Shown: positions 8,656-17,956, counted from the stretch's first letter. The stretch: 64,000 bases of DNA from Bacteroidetes bacterium HGW-Bacteroidetes-16 (GCA_002840975.1 PHDN01000001.1:124001-188000); one strand, 5' to 3'. Made by a program: numbers and translations. Notes: a model not told the origin generated them from the sequence alone.

Positions 8656-10287
8656 CTAATGAATGATTAACTTGATGACTTCTTCCTCGTCTTTGGTGTT
8701 CAACCTGACAAGGTATAATCCGGGCGATACAAAGCGCTTAATATATACAGATTGATTATTGTTAACGGAGGTTTCAAATAACAACTGGCCATTTAATGTA
8801 TAAAGCCGCATTTCTGCCTGATTTATTTTATCAGGAAGTTGAAACCTAATCATACCGTTCCCGGGATTTGGAAATACAAAGGAGGTGTTGAATCTCTCAG
8901 TGAGTTCAATTTTCGACACCACATCAAACCAAAAAGTGAAGTTTCCATCAGGAGCCGAAAGAGGATAAGTCGTTGTGGCAGAAGTAGAGTTGGCTTCCAG
9001 ATAGTAGTGAACGGTGTCATCCTCGGCCAGCCCCTCTATTACGCCAAAGTGTTCAGGGCAAACCAAATAAATAGGCGTTTTTGTATAATTGGTATCTGAA
9101 TTAACCCGGTAATACAACCACATGTCTTCAACCAGTTCTCCGGCTTTGGAAATGCAGGTCACCTGAACATTGGGTTGATAAGGTTGAGGTCCGGTAATTT
9201 TTTTGTGTTCGATACGCAAATAATGTGATTGAGGAATAACCTCAGACAGGCTGCGGATGCCTCCATGTTGGGGAGTAAGTGCGCTTGCATCCACCATACT
9301 GATTTGATAACCGGGCATGGCTTCCTTAAAAACTGTACGGGCTACAGAATCATACCATGGTAATCCGTTGGACGGGACTACCACCTGGTTGTTTATGATT
9401 AAGGCATTTGTATAGGTGCGCATTTCACCCTGCTGCGTGGTAGTAAATGTACCATCGGCCATAGGTGGTGCCGGAATCCTGAAAATGTTATACGGACGGC
9501 CAAAAGCGTTGGTTAAGCTTTGCAGCGTTAATATATTGCTCTCAATAACCTCATAATCGGGCAGGGTATCAGGATATTCTGAAATCAGGATGGTCTCAAA
9601 ATCCAGCACCAACATAAACGCATCCAGGCGATTACCCTCACCACCGCCGCTATGCTCCAAAGTCTCCAGGAAAACCCAATCATTCATGTTATATTTTTCT
9701 CTCAGCACGTTTTTAATGTCATTTTCCGAAAGCAGTGGATTCATTTCAAATACACGTTTGGTCGAAAAACCTCTTTTCAGGCCATCATTTAACAGGTTTC
9801 CTCCATCCAACTCCAATGGAATTTCAGCTAAGGGCCAATGCCAGTAATGTGCCAGTTGTGCTGGTATGCTGTCATCTTCAGGCGGGTAATTATAAGCATA
9901 ACCTGCATCATAAATAAACCGTTCCAAATCCTGTTCAAAAACACCATAACCCATCATGGGACCAAAGTTTCTAATCCAAGAGCCCTGATAATGAGCAGGA
10001 AGGAAATGGATATTTTCCATAGTTGCTCCATGAGAAATAAGAAAAAGACTGATCTCCGTGGTATCCATGGGAACAGGATCCCTTTGATAAAGAATCCAGA
10101 TGGGTAGAGATTGTTGTTGAACCGAGGCAATAATTTGGACAGTCGCCAGATTGATCTCTTCCTGGTTGTTCCAATTGAGGATTAATCCTCCACTTTTTTC
10201 AAAATCCCCCGGCATGGTCACAGCCATTTGTGCCGTGAGCCGGAAGCAAGTAATCAAAAGCAGGATGAGCTGGACTGGTTTTTTCAT
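8656..10287 (-). CDS. T9SS-exported agmatine/peptidylarginine deiminase-like protein, probable pseudoenzyme
   Basis: The 543 residues comprise a signal peptide (to about LTAQ20), an agmatine deiminase/PPAD-like pentein domain (about 25-365), a linker domain, and a T9SS C-terminal domain (FVFPNPGNGMIRFQL to the end). The fold landmarks are kept: MPGDFEKSGG, LELDGGNLLNDG and PAPPMADG. The catalytic positions are replaced. The W-x-R-D-x-GP motif reads SWIRNFGP (Asp to Asn107). The His of HxD reads R220-L-D222. The GGIHC site reads GGIR345S346, losing both His and the nucleophilic Cys. Deimination is therefore unlikely; a ligand-binding or secreted signalling role is an inference. The gene sits 4 bases after the aminotransferase gene and 1 base before aat. 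Confidence 0.85.
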   Translation of the reverse strand: MKKPVQLILLLITCFRLTAQMAVTMPGDFEKSGGLILNWNNQEEINLATVQIIASVQQQSLPIWILYQRDPVPMDTTEISLFLISHGATMENIHFLPAHYQGSWIRNFGPMMGYGVFEQDLERFIYDAGYAYNYPPEDDSIPAQLAHYWHWPLAEIPLELDGGNLLNDGLKRGFSTKRVFEMNPLLSENDIKNVLREKYNMNDWVFLETLEHSGGGEGNRLDAFMLVLDFETILISEYPDTLPDYEVIESNILTLQSLTNAFGRPYNIFRIPAPPMADGTFTTTQQGEMRTYTNALIINNQVVVPSNGLPWYDSVARTVFKEAMPGYQISMVDASALTPQHGGIRSLSEVIPQSHYLRIEHKKITGPQPYQPNVQVTCISKAGELVEDMWLYYRVNSDTNYTKTPIYLVCPEHFGVIEGLAEDDTVHYYLEANSTSATTTYPLSAPDGNFTFWFDVVSKIELTERFNTSFVFPNPGNGMIRFQLPDKINQAEMRLYTLNGQLLFETSVNNNQSVYIKRFVSPGLYLVRLNTKDEEEVIKLIIH

Positions 10288-10291
10288 TGGA

Positions 10292-11482
10292 TTAAAGTTC
10301 GTTTAAGCTCTGAATAACCAATTTCGCAGATTCTACGACCTCCGAATTGGTAATAGTCAGGGGAGGAGCTATCCGGAAAGCAGTAGAATTGAACAGGAAT
10401 TGATCTACGATAAGTCGGTTCTTTTGAAATATTTTGACCAGTTTATCTACTGAATAACCGGGGATAAGTTCTACTGCCAGCATCAGACCAATCTGTCTGA
10501 TTTGGGCAACCAAAGGATGTTTTTCAAGTAAGTTAACAAATTGTTTTCCTTTGAGTTGCGCCGACAAGCAAAGATTTTCGTCCAGAATGACCTGAAGACT
10601 GGCCAGCGCTGCTGCTGCACACACCGGATGTCCTCCAAAAGTGGTGATATGACCCAGGGCCGGATGATGTGTCAGCAAGTTCATCAATTGCCTGGAAGCC
10701 ACGAAAGCTCCAATGGGCATGCCACCGCCCATGCCTTTGGCCAGGCAAAGAATGTCGGGAACAATGCCAAAATGTTCAAAGGCCATCAACTTGCCGGTTC
10801 GTCCAAAACCCATTTGAACTTCATCGAATATCAGCAAAGTACCGGTATTTGAACACCGATGCCGCAATGCATTAATCCATTCTGTATCCGGAATTACAAT
10901 ACCGGCTTCCGCCTGAATGGGTTCTAGGATAACGCATGCAGTTCTTTCAGTGATTTCCGGAAGCATGTTTGGGTCGTTAAACGTGCAAAATTTCACATCC
11001 GGGAGTAATGGCCTGAAAGCCGATTTCATTTCTTCATTTCCTAATACGCTTAAGGCACCATGCGTGCTTCCGTGGTAGGCATTTTTAAATGCAATAAGTT
11101 CTGTACGACCTGTGGCTCTTTTGGCTAATTTTAATGCGCCTTCGATGGCTTCACTGCCTGAGTTGACCAGAAAAACCGATTGCAGGGATTCAGGTAAATT
11201 AGCTGCCAGGGCACCTGCCAATTGCACTTGGGGCGACTGAATATATTTTCCGTACACCATCAGGTGCATATATTTACCCAGTTGATCTTCAATGGCTTTA
11301 ATAACTTTTGGATGGCGGTGCCCAACATTGCTTACCGATACACCCGACACCAGGTCGATATACCTGTCGCCGCTCAATTCATATAAATAGATACCTTCGG
11401 CATAAACAATTTCCAGGGCATCGGGAACACTTGCCGGGACAGCCAGGTTTTGTAGAAACAGTTGTCGATTAGTGAGTAGCAT
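10292..11482 (-). CDS. Class III aminotransferase (acetylornithine/ornithine type)
   Basis: This PLP enzyme of aminotransferase class III is 396 aa from the chosen start MLLTNRQ. Visible motifs are the glycine-rich [51 protein letters not shown] and the Schiff-base lysine in [14 protein letters not shown]. An upstream in-frame ATG at 11500 is rejected because the -7 element at 11498-11505 puts transcription start near 11492. The substrate may be acetylornithine, ornithine or another omega-amino acid; no arginine biosynthesis genes are near. It is first in a four-gene run with the deiminase-like gene, aat and guaD. Confidence 0.82.
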   Translation of the reverse strand: MLLTNRQLFLQNLAVPASVPDALEIVYAEGIYLYELSGDRYIDLVSGVSVSNVGHRHPKVIKAIEDQLGKYMHLMVYGKYIQSPQVQLAGALAANLPESLQSVFLVNSGSEAIEGALKLAKRATGRTELIAFKNAYHGSTHGALSVLGNEEMKSAFRPLLPDVKFCTFNDPNMLPEITERTACVILEPIQAEAGIVIPDTEWINALRHRCSNTGTLLIFDEVQMGFGRTGKLMAFEHFGIVPDILCLAKGMGGGMPIGAFVASRQLMNLLTHHPALGHITTFGGHPVCAAAALASLQVILDENLCLSAQLKGKQFVNLLEKHPLVAQIRQIGLMLAVELIPGYSVDKLVKIFQKNRLIVDQFLFNSTAFRIAPPLTITNSEVVESAKLVIQSLNEL

Positions 11483-11497
11483 GGCAATACTTTTCTG

Positions 11498-11505
11498 CAA
11501 ATTTA
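11498..11505 (-). promoter_or_regulatory. Bacteroidota -7 element for the aminotransferase operon
   Basis: On the minus strand this reads TAAATTTG, an exact TAnnTTTG. The predicted transcription start is near 11492, about 10 bases before ATG 11482. This decides between the two candidate start codons. The -33 element is not evident. Confidence 0.5.
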
Positions 11506-11575
11506 CACTAATTACAAATAATGTTAAGTCGTTCTTTTAATTGGGAATTATTGCTATCATTGTAAAAAAATTGAA

Positions 11576-12382
11576 GTGAAGGGAAAGGTAGTCGTTATTA
11601 CAGGAGCCAGTTCAGGTATTGGCAAGGCTCTGGCACAACTTTTTGCACGAAATGGATCAAAAGTAGTCATTGGTGCCCGAAACCATGAAAAGTTGATGGA
11701 AGTCGCCGAACAAATCAAATTGTCAGGCGGGGAGGTTGCTTTTGTGAAAACGGATGTAAGCATCGAAAACGATTGCAAAAACCTGATGTTAACTGCTGTC
11801 AACAGCTTTGGAACCATTGATGTATTGATTAATAATGCCGGAATATCGATGAGGGCCCTTTTTGAGGAAGCAGATTTAGCGGTAATAAAACAGCTCATGG
11901 ATGTTAACTTCTGGGGTTCTGTTTATTGTACCAAATATGCTTTGCCATATTTATTAGAAAAGAAGGGGAGCGTTGTAAGTGTTTCTTCTATTGCCGGCAT
12001 CAAGGGTCTGCCCGGACGAACAGGTTATTCCGCTTCCAAATTTGCCATTAACGGATTTATGCAATCACTGCGCATCGAAAATTTAAAAAAAGACCTGCAT
12101 GTGATGTTGGCCTTTCCCGGTTTTACAGCTTCCAATATCCGAATGACAGCCTTGGCAGCCGATGGGTCGATGCAAGGTGAATCGCCTCGTGATGAAAATA
12201 GCATGATGAGTGCCGAAGAAGTGGCACTTCATCTTTACAAAGCCATCCGCCGGCGAAAAAATAGATTAATTCTGACAAAACAGGGAAAACTAACCAATTT
12301 AATCAATAAGTTTTTTCCTGATATGCTTGATACAATGGTGTTTAATCACATGGCAAAAGAACCAGATTCACCATTTAAGTAA
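11576..12382 (+). CDS. SDR family NAD(P)-dependent oxidoreductase
   Basis: This is a 268-residue classical short-chain dehydrogenase with a GTG start. It has the dinucleotide-binding motif T9-GASSGIG16, NNAG at 86-89, and the catalytic S138, Y151 and K155 (YSASK). The C-terminal ~80 residues are basic (AIRRRKNRLIL, LTNLINKFFPDML), as in SDRs annotated as 3-ketoacyl- or DHRS7-like reductases with membrane affinity. The substrate cannot be told. A near-consensus -7 element (TATCATTG, 11555-11562) lies just upstream, and the next gene starts 54 bases after its stop. Confidence 0.88.
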   Translation: MKGKVVVITGASSGIGKALAQLFARNGSKVVIGARNHEKLMEVAEQIKLSGGEVAFVKTDVSIENDCKNLMLTAVNSFGTIDVLINNAGISMRALFEEADLAVIKQLMDVNFWGSVYCTKYALPYLLEKKGSVVSVSSIAGIKGLPGRTGYSASKFAINGFMQSLRIENLKKDLHVMLAFPGFTASNIRMTALAADGSMQGESPRDENSMMSAEEVALHLYKAIRRRKNRLILTKQGKLTNLINKFFPDMLDTMVFNHMAKEPDSPFK

Positions 12383-12435
12383 ATTTTAATTTTGATTTAA
12401 AAATCAATAACAACTAACAATATAAATGTTTTAAA

Positions 12436-12906
12436 ATGCTGAATAACTTTGAGATTAAACCTAATATCGGTTATGGAAACATCACCTTTGGATTGGGTAT
12501 GGATGAATTTGTAGAGAAATTTGGTGAACCCGAGGAAATTGATCATTTTGATGAAGATGAGCAAATGAATACCACTGTCCTGCACTATTGGAAAGCGGGT
12601 TTTTCTGCTTTCTTCGTTGGCCTTGCGTCACAAATTTTGGCAGGCATCGAAGTAGATCATCCCAAAACCACCCTCTTTGGTGAAGAAATATTAGGTAAAC
12701 CGCAGGAGTTCATTATCAATTTGATGAAACAGCACGGAATGAAGGCCTACGAAACCGAAACCGAAGATGATGAGGGGGGAGAAGGACATGAAATCCGCTT
12801 GTCGTATGAAGAAAGTATGATGGATTTTTTCTTTCGCGAAGGAGCATTGGTATATATGAATTTCGGAATGTTTATTGACGAAAACGGGAATATACAAGCT
12901 GTTTAA
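12436..12906 (+). CDS. Conserved-looking acidic hypothetical protein
   Basis: This 156-residue soluble protein has no signal peptide or membrane segment. It is acidic, with a Glu/Asp/Gly-rich loop near residues 107-115 (ETEDDEGGEG). The N-terminal part has GLGMDEFVEKFGEPEEID, a form seen in small proteins that measure or bind through an alpha/beta SMI1- or DUF-type fold. I do not recognise a specific family. It follows the SDR gene on the same strand and may be co-transcribed. Codon use looks like that of its neighbours, which supports a real gene. Confidence 0.6.
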   Translation: MLNNFEIKPNIGYGNITFGLGMDEFVEKFGEPEEIDHFDEDEQMNTTVLHYWKAGFSAFFVGLASQILAGIEVDHPKTTLFGEEILGKPQEFIINLMKQHGMKAYETETEDDEGGEGHEIRLSYEESMMDFFFREGALVYMNFGMFIDENGNIQAV

Positions 12907-13001
12907 TGTGAGTATCTTATGTTGAAAGTGCCTTAAGTTGGGAGTTGTAAATGCCCTGGTTAAATTCTGATAAAAAACCTGGCTACAGCACTTTTAATAA
13001 T

Positions 13002-13910
13002 CTAGTAGGACGTATTGCGGGGATGATATTTTAAAATAGCCTTACGCAAGTCACGGATATTGAGGTGAGTGTATATTTCGGTCGTGGTAATGGAAGCATG
13101 TCCGAGTAATTCCTGCACAGCTCTCAAATTGGCTCCATTTTGAACCAGGTGGGTTGCGTAAGAATGCCTGAAGGTATGAGGACTGACCCTCTTTTTTATT
13201 CCTGCTTTTTGAACCAGTTCCTTTACAACGAGAAACACCATCTGACGCGAAAGCATATCACCTCTGTTGTTAAGAAACAGTACATCTTCCGAACCTTTCT
13301 TTGGAGAAACATGTACCCTGATTTGCTTCAGATAGGTCGTGATTTGCTTTTCGGCCATCGAGCCGAGTGGTACCAATCGTTGCTTATCGCCCTTCCCTGT
13401 TACCGAAATAATTCCTTCTTTAAAGTGTAGGTCAGAAACGCGCATATTGGTCAGCTCCGAAACCCTTAGCCCGCATCCATACAATGTTTCGATAATCGCT
13501 TTATTTCGCTCGCCTTGTGAAGACGACAAATCAATTTGCGCGATGAGAAGCTCTATTTCTTCTATGGTGAGATATTCCGGGAGTTTCATTCCCATTTGAG
13601 GCGATTGCAGTAATTCTGTGGGATCCGTTTCCACCAGCTTCTCAATGACCAGGTAACGGAAAAAAGCCTTGATTCCAGAAATAACCCGTGCCTGAGAAGC
13701 CGGTCCGAGTTCCATTTCGGTAATAAAACCAATAAAATCCTGAAGATCTTCCAGTTTGATGGCCTTTAATCCGGAGGTATGGCCCGATTCTTCCAGAAAC
13801 CTGAGGAATAAATCCACATCGTGCAAATACGCCTCCAATGTATTGACCGACAAACCTCTTTCGAGCTGAAGGTAAGTTTTAAATCCGTTGCGTATGGAAG
13901 AATGACTCAA
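13002..13910 (-). CDS. xerD: Site-specific tyrosine recombinase
   Basis: The 302 residues have an N-terminal SAM-like core-binding domain (about 5-95) and a C-terminal catalytic domain. All active-site residues are visible: R149 in CGLRVSEL, K173 in TGKGDKQR, H245 and R248 in HTFRHSYATHL, H271 in LGHAS, and Y280 in TEIYTHL. This is the Xer set that resolves chromosome dimers at dif with a partner recombinase at the FtsK-bearing septum. The length and the SPHTFRHSYATHLVQNGANL motif fit XerD/XerC rather than a phage integrase. It stands alone, and no dif-like site was recognised nearby. Confidence 0.92.
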   Translation of the reverse strand: MSHSSIRNGFKTYLQLERGLSVNTLEAYLHDVDLFLRFLEESGHTSGLKAIKLEDLQDFIGFITEMELGPASQARVISGIKAFFRYLVIEKLVETDPTELLQSPQMGMKLPEYLTIEEIELLIAQIDLSSSQGERNKAIIETLYGCGLRVSELTNMRVSDLHFKEGIISVTGKGDKQRLVPLGSMAEKQITTYLKQIRVHVSPKKGSEDVLFLNNRGDMLSRQMVFLVVKELVQKAGIKKRVSPHTFRHSYATHLVQNGANLRAVQELLGHASITTTEIYTHLNIRDLRKAILKYHPRNTSY

Positions 13911-14096
13911 TAGAAGATTATTTTAAAATGAAGTACTTCACTCAGTTATCCGGCTTCATTGATAATGAATACCATTGAATAAATAACTGAACGATTGCAC
14001 GAAATTAACCAAAAACTCGTGGTAGTAATGATTTTTTATCTATTTTCGGGGTCAAATTAATCACAACTCATTTCATTCATTAACACACACTACAAA

Positions 14097-15239
14097 ATGG
14101 TAGATTTCTCATTAGAACCCAAACAGATTGAACTTCAGGAGAAAGTTCGTGATTTTGCTAACCGCCACATGCGCCCGAATGCCAGAAAGTATGACGAACT
14201 GGCTACATTCCCCTGGGATGTGGTAAAGCAAGCCTATAAGGAAGGTCTGATGAACGGACCGATGGCAAAAATTTACGGAGGCAGCGAACACACCATTTTT
14301 GAAAGCGCTTTGGCCTCCGAAGAACTGGGGGCAGGTTGCGTTGGTATTGGTATTTGCATGGATGCCAACACATTGGCTTTAACACCTCTGTATCTGGGTG
14401 CTACTGAAGAACAGAAGAAAAGATTTTTTGGACAGATTAGCGAAGAACAAAGTGTGGCCGCATATGCACTCACCGAACCCAATGCCGGTTCAGATGTGGC
14501 CGGAATCAAAACCCAGGCCATCCTTCATGGCGATAAATACATTATGAACGGACATAAACGCTATATCACCAACGGAAGCGTTTCTTCATTTATTACGGTT
14601 TTTGCATTGACTGATCCTTCAAAAGGTGCACGCAGTTTAACCGCCTTTGTTGTTCCAACCAATTCTCCGGGCGTTGAAATTGTTTCAGATCTGAAGAAGA
14701 TGGGGCAAAGGGCTTCTGTTCAAACCGAATTTAAATTCCATGATGTTGAAATCCCCATCGATCAACGAATTGGAGGAGATGGACAAGGATTTTTATTGGC
14801 CATGAAAACCTTTGAACGCACCCGTACAGGAGTTGCCGCTTTGAGTATCGGCAATGCACGCGAAGCTTACGAAACCTCGAAGAGCTGGGCTAAAAACCGA
14901 ATTCAATTCGGTAAACCTATCACCGTTAACCAGGGAGTCAGTTTTATGATTGCCGATATGGCAACCGAAATAGAAGCTGCCCGCTTATTAACATGGAATG
15001 CAGCCTGGGCTTATGATACAGGTCAGAAAACAGCCAATACCCTATCTGCCATGGCCAAATTGCTTGCCTCAGATATGGCCATGAAAGTAACTACCGATGC
15101 CGTGCAGATTATGGCAGGCGAAGGGTACTCGACTGAATTTCTGGTGGAGAAAATGATGCGCGATGCCAAACTATGTCAGATATATGAAGGCACTAACCAA
15201 ATTCAACGATTGGTTATTGGTAAAGGAGTGATAAAATAG
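14097..15239 (+). CDS. Acyl-CoA dehydrogenase (short/medium-chain type)
   Basis: This FAD enzyme has 380 residues. It shows AYALTEPNAGSDVAGIKT and GHKRYITNGS (the two ACAD FAD signatures), FGKPITVNQGVSF, and a C-terminal IYEGTNQIQRL with the likely catalytic base E364. It oxidises acyl-CoA to enoyl-CoA and passes electrons to ETF. The length and motifs fit butyryl- or isovaleryl-type enzymes, but chain length cannot be fixed from sequence. It is a single-gene unit: a -7-like TATTTTCG is at 14041-14048 and an intrinsic terminator follows at 15261-15294. Confidence 0.9.
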   Translation: MVDFSLEPKQIELQEKVRDFANRHMRPNARKYDELATFPWDVVKQAYKEGLMNGPMAKIYGGSEHTIFESALASEELGAGCVGIGICMDANTLALTPLYLGATEEQKKRFFGQISEEQSVAAYALTEPNAGSDVAGIKTQAILHGDKYIMNGHKRYITNGSVSSFITVFALTDPSKGARSLTAFVVPTNSPGVEIVSDLKKMGQRASVQTEFKFHDVEIPIDQRIGGDGQGFLLAMKTFERTRTGVAALSIGNAREAYETSKSWAKNRIQFGKPITVNQGVSFMIADMATEIEAARLLTWNAAWAYDTGQKTANTLSAMAKLLASDMAMKVTTDAVQIMAGEGYSTEFLVEKMMRDAKLCQIYEGTNQIQRLVIGKGVIK

Positions 15240-15260
15240 CCTGACCTGATAGAAAAAACA

Positions 15261-15294
15261 AATCCGGGTGATTGATTTCATCCGGATTTTTTTG
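15261..15294 (+). terminator. Intrinsic terminator after the acyl-CoA dehydrogenase gene
   Basis: An 11-bp stem (aatccgggtga / tcatccggatt, one G-T wobble) with a 6-base loop is followed by a run of seven T on the plus strand. An A-rich stretch precedes the stem. Confidence 0.85.
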
Positions 15295-15357
15295 TGAATT
15301 ATACCTGTATTGAGCTAATAAAAAAGTGTGCAATAAAGACCTGTTTAAAAAACAAAT

Positions 15358-16125
15358 TTAATTATGTATAACGATGGAGGCTTTTTTCGGCAGTGCCCGG
15401 TAAATGGCTTCAGCTTCTTTATCATTTATCCAAATAAACAGGGTAGGAGTGAAGTCGGTAAAGGGGCTTATCGTTTTTTCAGCTATACGGAATTTTAATA
15501 CATCGGATCGAAAAGAGGGAACTATTTCAAGTGAGTCAGTTCCATAACCCTTAATTACAATACGGATATTGTTGTTCGTAACAAAACTCCATGAAAACGA
15601 TTTTGGCTTATACGTTAGTGTATCAACAGCTTGTGTATTACCTTCTGCCGTTACTTTCATTTTGCGAAAAGGTCGTTTTGAAATATTTGCATTGGCATTA
15701 TCAATGGTCAATAAATGCCCGAAAATTTTGCTGTAATTTTCAGCATTCAGCGATGATAAGAAGTGTTCAGGCCAGATACGGGCAATTCTACTTTTGATGA
15801 GCGGAAGCCCTTTGAACTGAAGCTGAATGGTGCTGTCTTTAAAATTAATTCCCAAACTCATTGAATCTTCTTTGGAAACCGTTATTTGATTTTCGATCCA
15901 GAATTTTTCCTTCCATAAATTTTGTTGCTCTTCGTTTTCCCAATTGTGGAACACCTCCGCATTTTCAATAGTGGTTGATTTAACAAAATTCAAAGCCTTA
16001 TTCACAGCGAAAAATGAAAAGATCACATCCGCGATTAACAACATGAACGTGAAAACCAACAATGCTATACTGAAAATGATGGCACTTTTATAAGGTGATT
16101 CGGATAAAAATTGCTTTAATTTCAT
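15358..16125 (-). CDS. Unknown membrane-anchored protein of the L,D-transpeptidase operon
   Basis: This 255-residue protein has one membrane segment near the N terminus (SAIIFSIALLVFTFMLLIADVIFSFF, ~15-40). The rest (~215 aa) should be periplasmic and looks beta-rich, with regular hydrophobic/polar alternation and no cysteine. I do not recognise a family. It starts one base after the stop of the 226-residue L,D-transpeptidase gene, so it belongs to the same operon, in which the lipoprotein and both transpeptidases act on the cell envelope. A role as an inner-membrane partner or regulator is inference only. It is the last gene of the operon. Confidence 0.6.
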   Translation of the reverse strand: MKLKQFLSESPYKSAIIFSIALLVFTFMLLIADVIFSFFAVNKALNFVKSTTIENAEVFHNWENEEQQNLWKEKFWIENQITVSKEDSMSLGINFKDSTIQLQFKGLPLIKSRIARIWPEHFLSSLNAENYSKIFGHLLTIDNANANISKRPFRKMKVTAEGNTQAVDTLTYKPKSFSWSFVTNNNIRIVIKGYGTDSLEIVPSFRSDVLKFRIAEKTISPFTDFTPTLFIWINDKEAEAIYRALPKKASIVIHN

Positions 16126-16126
16126 G

Positions 16127-16807
16127 TTAGTAGATAAAAACTTTAGCCCCTACAGGCATTTCCTTATAAATAAACTCGAGGTCACCATCACTCAAACGCA
16201 CGCAACCATGAGTGACAGCCATTCCGAGAAACCGCTGGTACAAGGTTCCATGAATCAAATAACCATTTCCAAGATTTAATGCATAGTCGCCAAGCACACC
16301 ATATTCATATCGTGAGTCATGGTTGGGCGGTGGAATGGGTAATCCCTCCTCTGCAAAAGCCCAATCTGGTTTTTTCCACACTGGATCTACAATTTTACCT
16401 TTAACAGTGAAAACGCCCTTGGGAGTTTCAAATTTATAGGTTTTTTCATTTCCTACATCCAGTTCGATATAGCTGCCGGTTGAACAGATACCTTCACGGA
16501 CAATTTTATTATTCTTGAACATTTTAAAAGTATTGTCAGTCGAGTTAATTACCAGGTATTGTTTGCCCGGACTTAGCTTTTCAAGTTTGGTTTTTAAGGC
16601 AGACACCTCTTTTTTCAAATCAAATCCCTTTTCGGGTAAACTGGCTTCCAGTGGGGAAGTGGGCATGTTGTTTATCCTCATATTAAACAGCCTGTATTCC
16701 ATGTTTGGCACCAAATACAGGGATCCAATACCTAAAATCATCAAAGCGCAAAGCATTGAGATGATATAAATTGCCGATCGGATCATTTTTACTTTTTTTT
16801 CCATCAT
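16127..16807 (-). CDS. L,D-transpeptidase (YkuD domain), membrane-anchored
   Basis: The 226 residues have an N-terminal membrane anchor (about 9-33) and a coiled linker (VSALKTKLEKLS). The YkuD catalytic domain runs from ~75 to the end. The active site is complete: H186-G-T in LIHGT and T-H200-G-C202-V-R204 in VTHGCVRLSDGD, with C202 as nucleophile. Such enzymes make 3-3 peptidoglycan crosslinks or attach proteins to peptidoglycan through a C-terminal lysine. It starts 4 bases after the stop of the larger transpeptidase gene and one base before the unknown gene, in an operon headed by a lysine-ending lipoprotein. Confidence 0.92.
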   Translation of the reverse strand: MMEKKVKMIRSAIYIISMLCALMILGIGSLYLVPNMEYRLFNMRINNMPTSPLEASLPEKGFDLKKEVSALKTKLEKLSPGKQYLVINSTDNTFKMFKNNKIVREGICSTGSYIELDVGNEKTYKFETPKGVFTVKGKIVDPVWKKPDWAFAEEGLPIPPPNHDSRYEYGVLGDYALNLGNGYLIHGTLYQRFLGMAVTHGCVRLSDGDLEFIYKEMPVGAKVFIY

Positions 16808-16811
16808 CAGG

Positions 16812-17924
16812 TTATTTCAAATACTCTTTTAATGGTTTTTCGGAGCCAATAATAATCACAGGAGTAGAAATACTGCAAAGGCTATAAATCTTGTCCATAT
16901 CGTCGTTGGTCACTGCTATACAACCATCTGTCCAATGCACTCCTTTTCCGCCATCCCCATGAATTTCAATAAGGTTGCCTATTCTGGAATTCTTAGGAAT
17001 CCTGCCGGTTTTCAATAAGGTAGAGAACCTGGACTTGTCATCCTCATTCGGGTAATTGATTAGTAATGACTTATAATATTTAGTCTCTTTACCGCTCTTT
17101 TTCTTGTACACTTTATAAACACCTTCAGGAGTAGCTTTATCACCCATTCTCACTTTCCCACCCAGCCAATTCTTACCAAATTCGGCATTAAAGGTCTCAA
17201 TTATCTTCCCTGATTTTAGGACACTGCATGAGGATTCAAGTTTATTAACCAAAACCACGATCTTTCCTTCAGAAGAAAGTTCTCTTGCCAGTTTTACATT
17301 TTTCTCCCAGTTTGGATAATTATCATAAAAAGCCTCCAATTTTTCTTTACCTTTTACAGAAGCTTTTGTTATTAGAATTTCAGCCTCATCAGCTAGCTCA
17401 ACCGCCTCATGGACCTCGCCATGTTTATAAGAGGTCTCCGCTTCATCACATTTTAATCGGGCTTTACTAAATTGTTGAAAAACAGATTTTTCGAGTGGCA
17501 GATTTTTGTAATATTTTTCAAATTGATTGATTTTCTTTTTAAGTGTTGCCAATTGTTTTTTTACCTGATAGTTGAGCGAGGTTTTTTCGGATGAGCCATC
17601 GTTTATCGACTCCATGCACAGTTCAATTGTATGGTTTGCCAGGCTCCTTACTTTTGTGTAATCCCTTTTAAGGAAAAATCGTTCATTCTGAATTTTCCAT
17701 TCATCCATGGCTTGTTCGAAAACCTTTTCCGCTTCCTGGTATTTTTTAGCTGCAAATTTGTCGGCTTGTGCCTTTTTTACAGAGGCAAGGGCCTCGATGG
17801 CATTCTTGATTTCCTTATCGGGAGGTATATTTTCAAGGTGTTTATAAGTGGCAGAACCTACCGCGATGATAACTACCAGAAAAAATAAAACCAATACAGC
17901 AATTATTCTATGTTTCTTTTTCAT
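16812..17924 (-). CDS. L,D-transpeptidase with lipoprotein-like helical N-terminal domain
   Basis: The 370 residues have an anchor at 7-25, a long helical region (35-205) of DUF4398-like character, and then a YkuD domain. The catalytic motif is IEIHG (H322) plus HWTDGCIAV (C335), the WTxGCIA variant of the family. The helical region resembles the lipoprotein encoded just upstream: compare LDT 51-105 with lipoprotein 40-94, and LDT 160-204 with lipoprotein 150-194. The protein looks like that lipoprotein fold placed on a transpeptidase. A transcription terminator ends 3 bases before its start codon, so expression should depend on read-through. Either 3-3 crosslinking or protein attachment is possible. 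Confidence 0.9.
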   Translation of the reverse strand: MKKKHRIIAVLVLFFLVVIIAVGSATYKHLENIPPDKEIKNAIEALASVKKAQADKFAAKKYQEAEKVFEQAMDEWKIQNERFFLKRDYTKVRSLANHTIELCMESINDGSSEKTSLNYQVKKQLATLKKKINQFEKYYKNLPLEKSVFQQFSKARLKCDEAETSYKHGEVHEAVELADEAEILITKASVKGKEKLEAFYDNYPNWEKNVKLARELSSEGKIVVLVNKLESSCSVLKSGKIIETFNAEFGKNWLGGKVRMGDKATPEGVYKVYKKKSGKETKYYKSLLINYPNEDDKSRFSTLLKTGRIPKNSRIGNLIEIHGDGGKGVHWTDGCIAVTNDDMDKIYSLCSISTPVIIIGSEKPLKEYLK

Positions 17925-17927
17925 ACT

Positions 17928-17956
17928 AAAAAAAATGCCGGGAAATGTTCCCGGCA
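17928..17956 (-). terminator. Intrinsic terminator between lipoprotein and L,D-transpeptidase genes
   Basis: A perfect 9-bp stem (tgccgggaa / ttcccggca, 3-base loop) is followed on the minus strand by eight T (17935-17928). The T-run ends 3 bases before the transpeptidase start codon. The arrangement should give much more lipoprotein mRNA than transpeptidase mRNA. Confidence 0.85.
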
